A stretch of DNA of 64,000 bases from an uncultured Bacilli bacterium (GTDB lineage Bacteria; Bacillota_I; Bacilli_A; RF39; UBA660), in assembly GCA_934154785.1 (NCBI GenBank), contig CAKPGL010000001.1, positions 372,001 to 436,000 of the forward strand, read 5' to 3'. A program made the translations under genes and the position numbers. The notes below the pieces were generated by a model. It did not search any database and was not told where the DNA came from. It saw nothing but the letters and a program-made list of their open reading frames with translations. Positions 9,137 to 17,194 of the stretch are shown here, in pieces. Within the stretch, counting starts at the first letter, position 1; each line of letters opens with the position of its first letter.

Positions 9137-9394
9137 ATGGAATTTTTAAATTGGGGAAACAGTGGCAAATGGAATTTTGATAAAATTCAAGAAGGTTTTA
9201 TTCGTATGATTTGTAATTGCGAATTAACTAAAGAACAAGTTGAGAGAATTTCTGCTAATTTAATATTTGATAATAGATGTTTAAATAGTAAAGGTTTTAA
9301 TAAGACATCTATTGAAAGATTTGATTTAGAAAAAGATTCTCTATTAATGGATGCTAGTAAATGGATAGAAGAAACGCATAAAAAAGTTATTTAG
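9137..9394 (+). CDS. Unknown 85-aa protein
   Basis: A short soluble protein with no recognised domain. It is separated from the preceding 202-residue gene by a single base, so translation is coupled. Its 3' end forms the left arm of the terminator hairpin. Codon use resembles its neighbours. It has no cysteine pairs beyond a single 'ICNCE' stretch (C26, C28), and no membrane helix. Confidence 0.6.
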   Translation: MEFLNWGNSGKWNFDKIQEGFIRMICNCELTKEQVERISANLIFDNRCLNSKGFNKTSIERFDLEKDSLLMDASKWIEETHKKVI

Positions 9395-9408
9395 TTTCTT
9401 CTTTTTTT
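9367..9408 (+). terminator. Terminator overlapping the end of the 85-aa gene
   Basis: AGAAGAAAC (9367-9375), inside the coding sequence, pairs with GTTTCTTCT (9394-9402) and is followed by a T-run. Confidence 0.75.
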
Positions 9409-9461
9409 GTTGAAAAATAATGTTTTTTAGTATATACTAATACTTGTATTGGAGGAAGAAT

Positions 9462-10709
9462 ATGAAAAATATAAAAGAAGTAAATGTAAAAATAGAAGGA
9501 GAAAAGTGGAATAAGGCTATTGATACAGCTTATACTAAAGCAAGTTCTAAAGTTAAAATAGATGGTTTTAGACCTGGTCATGCTCCAAAAGAAATATTCT
9601 TTAAAAAGTATGGAAAAGAAGCATTATACCATGATGCTGCAGAAATAGTTTTAGAAGATGCTTATCGTGAAGTATTTGATAATAATAAAGATTTACAAAT
9701 CGTTGCATACCCTGAAATAGATATTAAAGCTATTGATGAAAATGGTGTAGAGTTTACATTTAAATTAACTTTAAAACCAGAAGTAAAACTTGGAAAATAT
9801 AAAGGTTTAGATGTAAAGAAGAAAAGTGTAGAAGTTAGTGAAGAAGAAATAGAACATGAAATTGAACACTTACGTAGCCATTATGCTGAAGAAGTTGTTA
9901 AAGAAGGAACTTTAGAAGATGGCGATATCGCTGTTATAGATTTTGAAGGATTTAAAGATGGCGTAGCATTTGAAGGTGGCAAAGGTGAAAATTATTCATT
10001 AAAGATTGGTTCTAATACTTTTATACCTGGATTTGAAGAACAATTAATTGGTATGAATAAGGGTGAAGAAAGAGATATTAATGTAACTTTCCCAGAAGAT
10101 TATCATAGTGAAGAATTAAAAGGTGCTAAAGTTGTATTTAAAGTAAAATTAAACGATATTAAGACAGTTAGTGTACCAGAATTAGATAAAGATTTCTTTG
10201 ATGATTTAGGTATGGAAGGTATTGATTCTAAAGAAAAATTAGAGGCACAAATTAAAGAAAATATTACAGCTCGTAAAGAAATGGATAATGAAAATGAATA
10301 CATCGATGCTTTACTAGAAGAAGCTAGTAAGAATGTAGAAGTTGATATTCCAGATTGTATGATTAAAGAAGAACAAGATAGAATGTTAAAACAATATGAA
10401 CAAAATTTAAAAATGCAAGGATTAACAATTGAACAATTTTATCAATTTACAAATTCTGATGAAGCTACATTAAAGGAACAAATGAAAGAAGAAGCTACTA
10501 AGAGAGTAACTATGCGTTTAATGCTAGAAGAAATTGTAAAAGAAGAAAAAATTGAAATAACTGATGAAGCTGTTAATAAAGAAGCTGAACAATTAGCAGA
10601 AAAATATCAAATGAAGAAAGATGAATTCTTAAAAGCATTTGGTGGATTAGACATGATAAAATATGATTTAGAGATGCGTTCTGCTATAGACGTGATAAAA
10701 GGTGAGTAA
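9462..10709 (+). CDS. tig: Trigger factor
   Basis: This 415-residue ribosome-associated chaperone has the ribosome-docking signature GFRPGHAP (from residue 35) in the N-terminal domain, the FKBP-type peptidyl-prolyl isomerase domain (about 150-235, 'GDIAVIDFEGFKDG') and the long helical C-terminal chaperone domain. Length is close to the family norm (430). The ATG at 9462 is chosen because GGAGGA lies 7 bases upstream; an ATG at 9444 precedes the ribosome site. It is monocistronic: a terminator precedes it and another overlaps its last codons. It binds nascent chains at the exit tunnel in the cytoplasm. Confidence 0.96.
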   Translation: MKNIKEVNVKIEGEKWNKAIDTAYTKASSKVKIDGFRPGHAPKEIFFKKYGKEALYHDAAEIVLEDAYREVFDNNKDLQIVAYPEIDIKAIDENGVEFTFKLTLKPEVKLGKYKGLDVKKKSVEVSEEEIEHEIEHLRSHYAEEVVKEGTLEDGDIAVIDFEGFKDGVAFEGGKGENYSLKIGSNTFIPGFEEQLIGMNKGEERDINVTFPEDYHSEELKGAKVVFKVKLNDIKTVSVPELDKDFFDDLGMEGIDSKEKLEAQIKENITARKEMDNENEYIDALLEEASKNVEVDIPDCMIKEEQDRMLKQYEQNLKMQGLTIEQFYQFTNSDEATLKEQMKEEATKRVTMRLMLEEIVKEEKIEITDEAVNKEAEQLAEKYQMKKDEFLKAFGGLDMIKYDLEMRSAIDVIKGE

Positions 10710-10727
10710 TCATCTTTTCTTTTTTTT
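10697..10727 (+). terminator. Terminator overlapping the tig stop codon
   Basis: AAAAGGTGA (10697-10705) pairs with TCATCTTTT (10710-10718) with one G-U pair; the loop GTAA contains the stop codon of tig. A long T-run follows. Confidence 0.75.
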
Positions 10728-10748
10728 AAACATTATGTTCAAAACTCA

Positions 10749-10777
10749 TTGACTTTTTTTGATAAATTATATAAAAT
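10749..10777 (+). promoter_or_regulatory. Promoter of the TasA-like operon
   Basis: -35 TTGACT (10749-10754) and -10 TAAAAT (10772-10777) with a 17-base spacer. The expected transcript starts near 10784, giving an untranslated leader of about 85 bases. Confidence 0.65.
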
Positions 10778-10781
10778 TATA

Positions 10782-10850
10782 CATGTAGGATAGGTGAGTG
10801 AGTGTCACTGAGCTACATGCAATATTATAGGACGTTATAAGCGAACGTTT
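10782..10850 (+). promoter_or_regulatory. Structured 5' leader with two hairpins
   Basis: The first hairpin pairs CATGTAG (10782-10788) with CTACATG (10813-10819) and has an inner stem GTGA/TCAC (10794-10797 with 10805-10808). The second pairs GGACGTT (10830-10836) with AACGTTT (10844-10850) just before the GGAGG ribosome site at about 10858. No T-run follows either, so they are not terminators. They could stabilise the mRNA or control translation of a very abundant protein. I do not recognise a known riboswitch consensus. Confidence 0.45.
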
Positions 10851-10868
10851 TATGGAAGGAGGTATATA

Positions 10869-11456
10869 ATGGAAAACAATGATAAGAAGTTTAGAGCTTT
10901 AGCGATAGCTGCTATATGTATTGCAATAGTTGGTATTTCAATTGCGTATGCTGCATTAGGTGCTGTATTAAATGTAACAGGTACTGCTACTGTTAGTACA
11001 GCAAACTCTTGGAATGTTGCGGCAACACAAGGTAGTTGTACTAAAACTGCTGGTAGTCCAAGTGTTACTAAAAATTTAACTACTGTTGGTCAAACTGCTA
11101 CTTGGTCAGCTTCATTTGTTGCTCCGGGGGATCAAATAACTTGTACATTTGATTGGACAAATTCTGGTAGTATCGACGCAGCAGTTACAAATTTAGTTGT
11201 TAATGCTAGTGGCGACGCAAAAGATTATTTTACTTATAATGTTACAATGGGAACTACAGCTTTAAGTGCAGTTGTGCCTAAAAACAAATATTTAAAAGCT
11301 GGTAGTACAAAAACTGTTACTATGGTAGTTACATTTGATGAAAATAGCAACTTAACAAGTCAACAATTAGCTGACCTTGATACAAAATCTGCAACATTTA
11401 CAGCTGCTTTTGAATTTGAACAAGCAGATAGTAGTATTACTTATACCGAATTATAA
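10869..11456 (+). CDS. TasA/CalY-like secreted protein 1 (SipW-type signal)
   Basis: The 195-residue protein starts with a basic N-tip, a hydrophobic core (about 9-27, 'ALAIAAICIAIVGISIAYAA') and a Thr/Asn-rich secreted domain. The signal ending in AYAAL followed by 'NVTGTATV' is the SipW-dependent type seen in TasA and camelysin-like proteins. The body has the TasA-like pattern of a 'W-T-N-x-G-S-I-D-A' strand and a C-terminal 'ATFTAAFEFEQAD'. After the signal there are exactly two cysteines ('GSCTK' and 'ITCTFDW'), which could form a disulfide. TasA subunits assemble into biofilm fibres on the cell surface. It leads a run of three paralogues, then the signal peptidase. A GGAGG site precedes the ATG. 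Confidence 0.85.
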   Translation: MENNDKKFRALAIAAICIAIVGISIAYAALGAVLNVTGTATVSTANSWNVAATQGSCTKTAGSPSVTKNLTTVGQTATWSASFVAPGDQITCTFDWTNSGSIDAAVTNLVVNASGDAKDYFTYNVTMGTTALSAVVPKNKYLKAGSTKTVTMVVTFDENSNLTSQQLADLDTKSATFTAAFEFEQADSSITYTEL

Positions 11457-11458
11457 TA

Positions 11459-11506
11459 GTTAAAAATTGTGATAGTCGCTCGCGTTATTATAACCTTTTT
11501 AACGTC
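11459..11506 (+). repeat. Intercistronic stem between TasA-like genes 1 and 2
   Basis: GTTAAAAA (from 11459) pairs with TTTTTAAC about 40 bases later. It is not followed by a T-run, so full termination is unlikely. Such stems often protect the upstream message and give unequal amounts of operon products. Confidence 0.45.
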
Positions 11507-11545
11507 CATATACAGATATTGATATTATAGATAAGGAAGAAAAAT

Positions 11546-12142
11546 ATGGGAAAAGATAGAAAATTTAGAACATTAGCTATTGCTGCAATTTGTGTAGCTA
11601 TAGTTGGCGTATCAGTTGCATACGCAGCATTAAGCGCAGCATTAAATGTAACAGGTACTGCTACTGTTGATACAGCAGGTTCTTGGAATGTTACTCCTAC
11701 ACCTGTAAAATGTACAGCAAAAAATGGAGCATATTTCATAACAGGAGAAGAACATGTAACTACTAAAGATTTTACTGCAGTAGGTGGAACTGTTAATTGG
11801 GATGCAACATTTACAGCACCAAAACAATCAGTAACTTGTACATTTAGTTGGACTAACGGTGGTTCAATTGATGCTGCTGTTAAAAAATTAGTTGCTACAG
11901 TTAATGGAACTCAAGCTGCTAATTTTGATTACACAGTTACAATGGGAAATACAAAATTAACTCCAACTACACCTAATAATAAGGTTTTAAAAGCTGGTAG
12001 TACAAAAAATGTTACAATGACAGTTATCTTTGATAAAGATGGTAAACTTGAAACATTACCTACAACAGAAGAAACTGCAACATTTACAGCTGCTTTTGAA
12101 TTTGCACAAGCAGATAGTAGTGTAACTTATACTGAATTATAA
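11546..12142 (+). CDS. TasA/CalY-like secreted protein 2 (SipW-type signal)
   Basis: A 198-residue paralogue of the preceding protein. The SipW-type signal is almost the same (AYAAL then 'NVTGTATVDTAGSWNV'), and the C-terminal 'ATFTAAFEFAQADSSVTYTEL' matches copy 1 and copy 3. The central strand 'CTFSWTNGGSIDAAVKKL' is closest to copy 3. Two post-signal cysteines ('VKCTAK' and 'VTCTFSW') occupy the same places as in its sisters. Copies 2 and 3 carry an extra loop near 60-75 that copy 1 lacks. It should be exported by Sec and cleaved by the SipW homologue at 12847. Fibre assembly is inferred from the family. Confidence 0.85.
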   Translation: MGKDRKFRTLAIAAICVAIVGVSVAYAALSAALNVTGTATVDTAGSWNVTPTPVKCTAKNGAYFITGEEHVTTKDFTAVGGTVNWDATFTAPKQSVTCTFSWTNGGSIDAAVKKLVATVNGTQAANFDYTVTMGNTKLTPTTPNNKVLKAGSTKNVTMTVIFDKDGKLETLPTTEETATFTAAFEFAQADSSVTYTEL

Positions 12143-12160
12143 AAAATAGGAGATATTAAA

Positions 12161-12760
12161 ATGGAAAAAGATAGAAAATTTAGAGCATTAGCAATTGCTG
12201 CAATTTGTGTAGCAGTAGTTGGTGTATCAGTTGCATATGCTGCATTAGGTGCTGCATTAAATGTAACAGGTACTGCTACTGTTAGTACTAAAGATTCTTG
12301 GAATGTAGTCGCTACAAATGCTACTTGTAGAGCTACAGGACAAGCATATTTCTTAGGAACAGATGACCAACATTTAACAGAAAAAGTATTTAATGTTGAT
12401 GGAACTTCATTAACTTGGGATGCAACATTTACCGCACCAAAAGATGCTGTAACTTGTACATTTACTTGGACTAATGGTGGTTCAATTGATGCTGCTGTTA
12501 AAAAATTAGTTGCTGATAAATCAGGAACTCAAGCTGCTAATTTTACTTATGATATTAAAATTGGTGATACTGCTATTACTACAGAAAATATAACTGGTAA
12601 ATACTTAAAAGCTAAAACTTCAAAAGAAGTTACAATTGTTGTTACTTTTGATAAAGATGGTAATCTTACAACATTACCTACAACAAAAGAAACTGCAACA
12701 TTTACAGCTGCTTTTGAATTTGCGCAAGCAGATAGTAGTACAACTTATACAGAATTATAA
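12161..12760 (+). CDS. TasA/CalY-like secreted protein 3 (SipW-type signal)
   Basis: The third tandem copy, 199 residues, again has a SipW-type signal with a hydrophobic core at about 9-27. Cysteines in 'ATCRATG' and 'VTCTFTW' keep the two-cysteine pattern. The body differs from copy 2 mainly in 'TKDSWNVVATNA' and in the 120-150 region. It is 18 bases after copy 2 and has an AGGAG site. The near-identity of termini with more variable centres suggests recent tandem duplication followed by divergence of exposed faces. Likely a fibre or cell-surface subunit. Confidence 0.85.
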   Translation: MEKDRKFRALAIAAICVAVVGVSVAYAALGAALNVTGTATVSTKDSWNVVATNATCRATGQAYFLGTDDQHLTEKVFNVDGTSLTWDATFTAPKDAVTCTFTWTNGGSIDAAVKKLVADKSGTQAANFTYDIKIGDTAITTENITGKYLKAKTSKEVTIVVTFDKDGNLTTLPTTKETATFTAAFEFAQADSSTTYTEL

Positions 12761-12776
12761 TATTAAAGGGATGTGT

Positions 12777-12800
12777 GAGCAAAAGGAAATCCTTTTGCTC
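12777..12800 (+). promoter_or_regulatory. Perfect hairpin between TasA-like gene 3 and signal peptidase
   Basis: A 10-bp perfect stem (12777-12786 with 12791-12800) has an AAAT loop and no T-run. It lies between a highly expressed structural gene and its processing enzyme. A role as RNA-processing or stability element, lowering peptidase relative to subunit, is plausible. The sequence TATTAAAGGG occurs both before and after it (near 12761 and 12829), which suggests a local duplication of the ribosome site. Confidence 0.5.
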
Positions 12801-12846
12801 TCATATCGATTATGTATTTAATACAAGAATATTAAAGGGTGATAAA

Positions 12847-14004
12847 ATGATGATGAGATTAAAAAAAATCTTTAATAAAGCATATCTAATGCAATTTTTA
12901 ATAGTTATCATGGTTTTATTTAATATTTTTGTATTAAATACGTATAGACTAAATACTTGGTATCCAACATTATATTGGGTTGCTTTAGCAATTATTTCTT
13001 ATTTGATATTTGGATTAAGGAATAGGGTTCCATCCAAATTTATTGATGTTATACAACTTGTATTTATTTATTGTATGGGATATGAACTTATTACTTATCT
13101 TTCTGGGTTGATACTGGGGTTTGTAAGAAGTCCTTATTCAATGCAAATAGTAACAATGATTAAAAATATAGCACCATTTTTGGTTATGATCATTGCACAA
13201 GAAATAACAAGATATGCTGTAGTTACTAGATATAAAAAAAATAAGTATGTTCTGGTATCAATAACGATAGCGATAATCTTATATGAAATATCTTATAGTA
13301 TTGGTTCATATGATTTAAAGTCAGCAGCTGAGATCGTAAAGATGTTAACTATATTGGTTGGTGGCTCAATAACAAAAAACTGCTTGTGCTCTTATCTTGT
13401 ATATAGAGCTGACTATAAACCGTCTATTTTATATAGATGTGTATTTGAACTTATTATTTATGTAGTACCTATATATCCAAATTTAGGAGAATATATAGAA
13501 GCTATGGTAGCTATGATATTTCCAGTATTGCTTTTAGTTTCTATAATGGGATTATACGAGAAAAAGAAATATCGTAAAGAAAAGAAAACTTGGTTTGAGA
13601 TGGTTGTTTTGTGGATTCCATCAATTATTGTAATGCTATTTATAGTGACATTACAAACAGGAGTATTTAAGTATAAAACAATGGCAATTGGTTCTCAATC
13701 AATGTATCCTAATATTAATAAGGGTGATGTTGTAGTAATAGATCAGTTCAAAGATGAGGAAAGATGCAAAGAAGTAGTTGAAGGGGAAGTTTTGGTATTT
13801 AAACATGATGGTATTATTATAGTTCACAGGGTTGTTAAAATAACTAAAAAGAATAATAGGTATATATTTAATACCAAAGGTGATAATAATAATGCTAAAG
13901 ATTCTTATGATATAGATCAGTCACAGGTAGTTGGAGTTGCCAAGTTTAGAATTCCATTCATTGGTGGTCCATCCGTTTGGTTGAGTGAAACAATTAACGG
14001 TTAG
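12847..14004 (+). CDS. SipW/ER-type signal peptidase I with enlarged membrane domain
   Basis: The C-terminal 120 residues of this 385-residue protein are a signal peptidase I catalytic domain: 'GSQSMYP' with nucleophile S285, and 'IIIVHRVV' with H327 in place of the bacterial general-base Lys. The Ser/His dyad marks the SipW/ER type. Unlike the ~190-residue SipW, it has about 280 extra N-terminal residues with some seven or eight hydrophobic helices. The final 'PFIGGPSVWLS' is the usual C-terminal box. The ATG at 12847 is preceded by GGGTGAT; an earlier in-frame GTG (12775) falls in the hairpin. It should process the three upstream proteins and probably those at 38048 and 43626. Confidence 0.85.
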   Translation: MMMRLKKIFNKAYLMQFLIVIMVLFNIFVLNTYRLNTWYPTLYWVALAIISYLIFGLRNRVPSKFIDVIQLVFIYCMGYELITYLSGLILGFVRSPYSMQIVTMIKNIAPFLVMIIAQEITRYAVVTRYKKNKYVLVSITIAIILYEISYSIGSYDLKSAAEIVKMLTILVGGSITKNCLCSYLVYRADYKPSILYRCVFELIIYVVPIYPNLGEYIEAMVAMIFPVLLLVSIMGLYEKKKYRKEKKTWFEMVVLWIPSIIVMLFIVTLQTGVFKYKTMAIGSQSMYPNINKGDVVVIDQFKDEERCKEVVEGEVLVFKHDGIIIVHRVVKITKKNNRYIFNTKGDNNNAKDSYDIDQSQVVGVAKFRIPFIGGPSVWLSETING

Positions 14005-14018
14005 AAAGGAATGTATTT

Positions 14019-15185
14019 ATGAGTAATGGTAAAGAAAAGAGTTTAAATACTGAAGAGCAAGAAAAAGTTATAATGATTAATGATAATAAGAATGATAAGA
14101 ATAAAAGTAAACTTAATAAGAGAATTTATATAGATACTCCACTTAGGATATTTGTATTAGCTGGTTTTGTATTTATATTTGCTTTTCTTTCATTAATATT
14201 TTTGAAAAAAGGATTGGAAACAAAAACATATACTAGTATTTATTATAGTGAAAAAAGTAATCTAGATTATAAGGTTTACCTAAAAGAGAATCCTTATTTC
14301 AATGAACCTTTTCTTACTAAAGGTAATCAGTATATAGCAAGTTTGATTAATTATATTGATGCGGATTTTAGTTATGATTTTAGTGCATCTAATTTAATTG
14401 ATTACCAATTTCGTTATTTAATTAAAGCTGATGTTACAGTCTATGAAAAAGGAGATACATCTAAGATACTTTATAAGTCATCTGATACTTTACTTCCAGA
14501 AAAAACAGTTCAATACTCTGGAGCAAGTACTTACTCTATTAGAGAGAATGTAAAAATAGATTATGATAAATATAACAATATTGTATCATCATTTAAGAGG
14601 GATTACTCTTTAGCATTAGAGAGTCAATTAAAGGTTACATTATATGTATTTATGAATGGTACTTATAAAGAGATTAAACAACCATTATCATCTTCTCAAA
14701 ATATGAGTTTAACTATTCCATTAACTGAACAAACAATTAATATTTCTATGAATTATAAGGAAGTTAATGATGCTAACGTTGTTGAGGAATATTCAAATGT
14801 TGAAACAATAAATATTGTATTCTTTGTATTATTTGGTGTATCACTTATTGCTTCATTAGTATTAACTGTTAAATTAGTTAGATTCTTAAATAAAATTAAG
14901 ACTAAAGGTACTGAGTATGATAGAATATTAGGAACAATTTTAAAAGATTATGAAGGTATAGTAGCACGTGTTAAAAAAGTTCCAGATTTTAGTGGTAGAA
15001 CAGTTATTGAGTTAGAAACTTTTGATGAGATATTGGATATTAGTGAAAAACTAGATAAACCAATCCTATTCATAGAAATGCATAAACATCAAAAGAGTTG
15101 GTTTATAATTGTTAATCATAATGAAATATATAAATATTCTTTAAAACTAGTTGATGTTGATAAAGCTAGTAACGAAAAGAAATAA
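14019..15185 (+). CDS. DUF5305-like membrane protein of the SipW locus
   Basis: This 388-residue protein has a cytoplasmic N-tail, a transmembrane helix (about 48-70), a large extracytoplasmic region (about 71-255) and a second helix (about 258-285), followed by a cytoplasmic C-terminal domain of about 100 residues. This layout, with 'YSEKSNLDYKVYLKENPYF' near the start of the outer domain, matches DUF5305 proteins, which in archaea and some bacteria lie next to SipW-type signal peptidases. It is 14 bases after the peptidase gene and ends the operon. It may anchor or assemble the secreted subunits; that is inference. Confidence 0.7.
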   Translation: MSNGKEKSLNTEEQEKVIMINDNKNDKNKSKLNKRIYIDTPLRIFVLAGFVFIFAFLSLIFLKKGLETKTYTSIYYSEKSNLDYKVYLKENPYFNEPFLTKGNQYIASLINYIDADFSYDFSASNLIDYQFRYLIKADVTVYEKGDTSKILYKSSDTLLPEKTVQYSGASTYSIRENVKIDYDKYNNIVSSFKRDYSLALESQLKVTLYVFMNGTYKEIKQPLSSSQNMSLTIPLTEQTINISMNYKEVNDANVVEEYSNVETINIVFFVLFGVSLIASLVLTVKLVRFLNKIKTKGTEYDRILGTILKDYEGIVARVKKVPDFSGRTVIELETFDEILDISEKLDKPILFIEMHKHQKSWFIIVNHNEIYKYSLKLVDVDKASNEKK

Positions 15186-15188
15186 CAT

Positions 15189-15226
15189 AAGCATATGAAG
15201 CATAGTTTATATGCTTTTTGTTTTAT
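15189..15226 (+). terminator. Terminator of the TasA-SipW-DUF5305 operon
   Basis: AAGCATAT (15189-15196) pairs with ATATGCTT (15209-15216), followed by T-rich sequence. Confidence 0.75.
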
Positions 15227-15252
15227 TATTGTGTAAAACAAAAATGTTTATC

Positions 15253-15282
15253 TTGTTATTAAAAGGTATTTTAGTGTATAAT
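15253..15282 (+). promoter_or_regulatory. Promoter of rnhB
   Basis: -35 TTGTTA (15253-15258) and -10 TATAAT (15277-15282), spacer 18. Confidence 0.6.
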
Positions 15283-15298
15283 ATCATTGAGGTTAAAT

Positions 15299-15931
15299 AT
15301 GGAAGATTTGTATAAATATGAAAAAGAATTATATAATAAAAATATAGAATATATTGGTGGTGTTGATGAAGTTGGTAGAGGTCCTTTAGTAGGACCAGTA
15401 GTTGCAGCTTGTGTCGTACTACCAAAAGACTTTGTATTAGAAGGATTAACTGATTCTAAAAAATTAAGTGAGAAAAAAAGAGATTTATTTTATGAATATA
15501 TTAATGAGCATTCCTTAGCGTGGGATGTTGGTATAATAGGACCAGAAATAATTGATGAGGTTAATATATATGCTGCAACTAAACTGGCTATGAAAGAAGC
15601 TATTAATAAAGTAAGAAAAAAAATAAATGTTGAACATGTATTAATAGATGCTATGCCACTTGAAATTGATATTCCAACGACATCAATTATAAAAGGTGAT
15701 GCAAAAAGTATTTCTATTGCGGCAGCAAGTGTTATGGCAAAAGTAACTAGAGATAGAATGATGTACGAGTTAGATAAAAAGTATCCAGAGTATGGTTTTG
15801 GTTCTCATAAAGGTTATCCTACTAAAAAACATGTAGAAGCTATAAAAAAATATGGTTTAATAGATGGTTATAGAAAGTCTTATGGTCCTGTAAAAGAAAT
15901 ATTGGAGGGTGAAATTAATGCAACAAAATAG
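15299..15931 (+). CDS. rnhB: Ribonuclease HII
   Basis: The 210-residue enzyme has 'GGVDEVGRGPLVGPVVAA' with the catalytic D23-E24 pair, the third acidic residue in 'VLIDAMPLE', and the 'KGDAKSISIAAASVMAKVTRD' block with the fourth Asp. All four metal-binding positions of RNase HII are present. It removes RNA from RNA-DNA hybrids and single ribonucleotides in DNA. The ATG at 15299 is 4 bases after GAGG and the protein has the normal family length; the upstream in-frame TTG at 15287 is rejected. The next gene starts 14 bases before its stop. Confidence 0.95.
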   Translation: MEDLYKYEKELYNKNIEYIGGVDEVGRGPLVGPVVAACVVLPKDFVLEGLTDSKKLSEKKRDLFYEYINEHSLAWDVGIIGPEIIDEVNIYAATKLAMKEAINKVRKKINVEHVLIDAMPLEIDIPTTSIIKGDAKSISIAAASVMAKVTRDRMMYELDKKYPEYGFGSHKGYPTKKHVEAIKKYGLIDGYRKSYGPVKEILEGEINATK

Positions 15932-16169
15932 TTTTCAAAAAAACGGTTTATTAAATGTAAATCCCTCACCAAATAATACTTACAATACTGGTAATTTTGG
16001 AAGAAGAAGTATACAAGATATAAAAGATGATATGTATAAGGCTAAAACTAAGAATTTTTCTAATTCTAATATGAATGATAATAAACAGCCTACTAATTTA
16101 AATAATCTTGGTCAAAACGATCATCGGCAAAGAGTAGAAAATTTACAAAACTTTAATAGATGGAAGTGA
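15918..16169 (+). CDS. Small Asn-rich unknown protein, 83 aa
   Basis: The protein is rich in Asn, Gln and Lys and probably disordered; no domain is recognised. GGAGGG at 15904-15909 decides the ATG at 15918, which lies within the last codons of rnhB, so translation is coupled. The next gene follows 4 bases after its stop and is similarly low in complexity. A role in the same process as the next protein is possible but not shown. Confidence 0.6.
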   Translation: MQQNSFQKNGLLNVNPSPNNTYNTGNFGRRSIQDIKDDMYKAKTKNFSNSNMNDNKQPTNLNNLGQNDHRQRVENLQNFNRWK

Positions 16170-16173
16170 TTAT

Positions 16174-16908
16174 ATGTTTGATATTTTTAAAAAGAAAAAT
16201 CAGCCTACTAATGAGTCTGTTCCCCAAAATGACTTTTTAAGTAATGAAAATGCAGCTTTTAATACTGTTTCAAGTGAAGACGATTCATTTAAGGATTCTC
16301 CAGATTATCAAAGTTTAGTGTATCAAGAGCCTGTATATAATGTACCTAAATATAAAGCTAGTAATTTAAGTAATATAGGTGTTGTTGTTAATAGTACAGA
16401 TGTAGGCTTTGATAAAAATGCTATTAACCCTAATATAAAAACTATAGATATACCAAGTAATGAACAAGAAGAATTAAATAAATCTATAAAAACAGAAGAG
16501 CCAGTTGAGTTATTAGATATATTTTCACCTGCAGATGTAGAAAAAGAAGATGTTATACCAGATGTTTTAAATAATAATATAAATGATAATATAAATAATA
16601 ACTCAAATAGTGAAGAAATTAAAAATAGTATTCAAACTGAGAATAAAGAAAAAGAAAAAAATAGCAGTATTTTTATGAATAATAACAATGAAGCTATTGG
16701 CATTTCTATATTTGGTTCTAATGATGGCGTAACAAACAAGAATAATTATACTTCAAGCAATCAATTTGAAGAACAAAAACAGGAGTTAACAAAAGAAGTA
16801 GAGTATACTAGTGATGGTAATAAGATATGTCCAAATTGTGGTGCAATACTTAAACCTGATGCCCCAGTATGTTTTATGTGTAGTAAAAGTTTTATTTTAA
16901 AAAAATAA
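16174..16908 (+). CDS. Disordered protein with C-terminal zinc ribbon, 244 aa
   Basis: Residues 1-215 are rich in Asn, Ser, Glu and Asp and look disordered. The last 30 residues hold 'KICPNCGAILKPDAPVCFMC', a classic C-x2-C ... C-x2-C zinc ribbon. No transmembrane helix is present. It follows the 83-residue Asn-rich gene by 4 bases. Proteins with a lone C-terminal zinc ribbon of this type are common in Firmicutes, but their function is unknown. The long Asn repeats (NNNINDNINNNS near 130) result from AAT codons in an AT-rich genome. Confidence 0.7.
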   Translation: MFDIFKKKNQPTNESVPQNDFLSNENAAFNTVSSEDDSFKDSPDYQSLVYQEPVYNVPKYKASNLSNIGVVVNSTDVGFDKNAINPNIKTIDIPSNEQEELNKSIKTEEPVELLDIFSPADVEKEDVIPDVLNNNINDNINNNSNSEEIKNSIQTENKEKEKNSSIFMNNNNEAIGISIFGSNDGVTNKNNYTSSNQFEEQKQELTKEVEYTSDGNKICPNCGAILKPDAPVCFMCSKSFILKK

Positions 16909-17068
16909 TATTTCACTAAAACTTCAATAGATTATCACATTCGTATATTACAATTAATATGTCGGAGGTGATAGATGATATATTAATAAAAACAAAGACA
17001 TTATAAAACAATAAAAACGTACACTCCTTACTATACTAAAAAACTTACCTTAAAATAAAATATAAATT

Positions 17069-17099
17069 AAAGAAACAGCTCCCTGTTTCTTTTCTGTTT
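17069..17099 (+). terminator. Terminator upstream of the U32 gene
   Basis: AAAGAAACAG (17069-17078) pairs with CTGTTTCTTT (17083-17092) with a 4-base loop and a T-rich tail. It is the only clear element in the 286-base gap 16909-17194. The gap also holds a strong GGAGGTGAT site at about 16964, followed by an ATG with only two further codons. Confidence 0.7.
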
Positions 17100-17194
17100 A
17101 ATAGAGTTATCTATAGATGTTTATAATTTATTTTATAAAAATATTTTTATTGCTAAAAAGCATTTTATAATATATAATTGTTCTGGGTGATTTT

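Noticed and set aside
12771..12821. 16-codon ORF across the hairpin before the signal peptidase gene
   Set aside because: The ribosome site touches the ATG directly and the ORF is mostly the hairpin; kept only as part of the regulatory hairpin.
16960..16985. Strong GGAGGTGAT followed by ATG
   Set aside because: The frame has only two more codons before TAA. It could be a relic of a small peptide gene, but nothing supports it.
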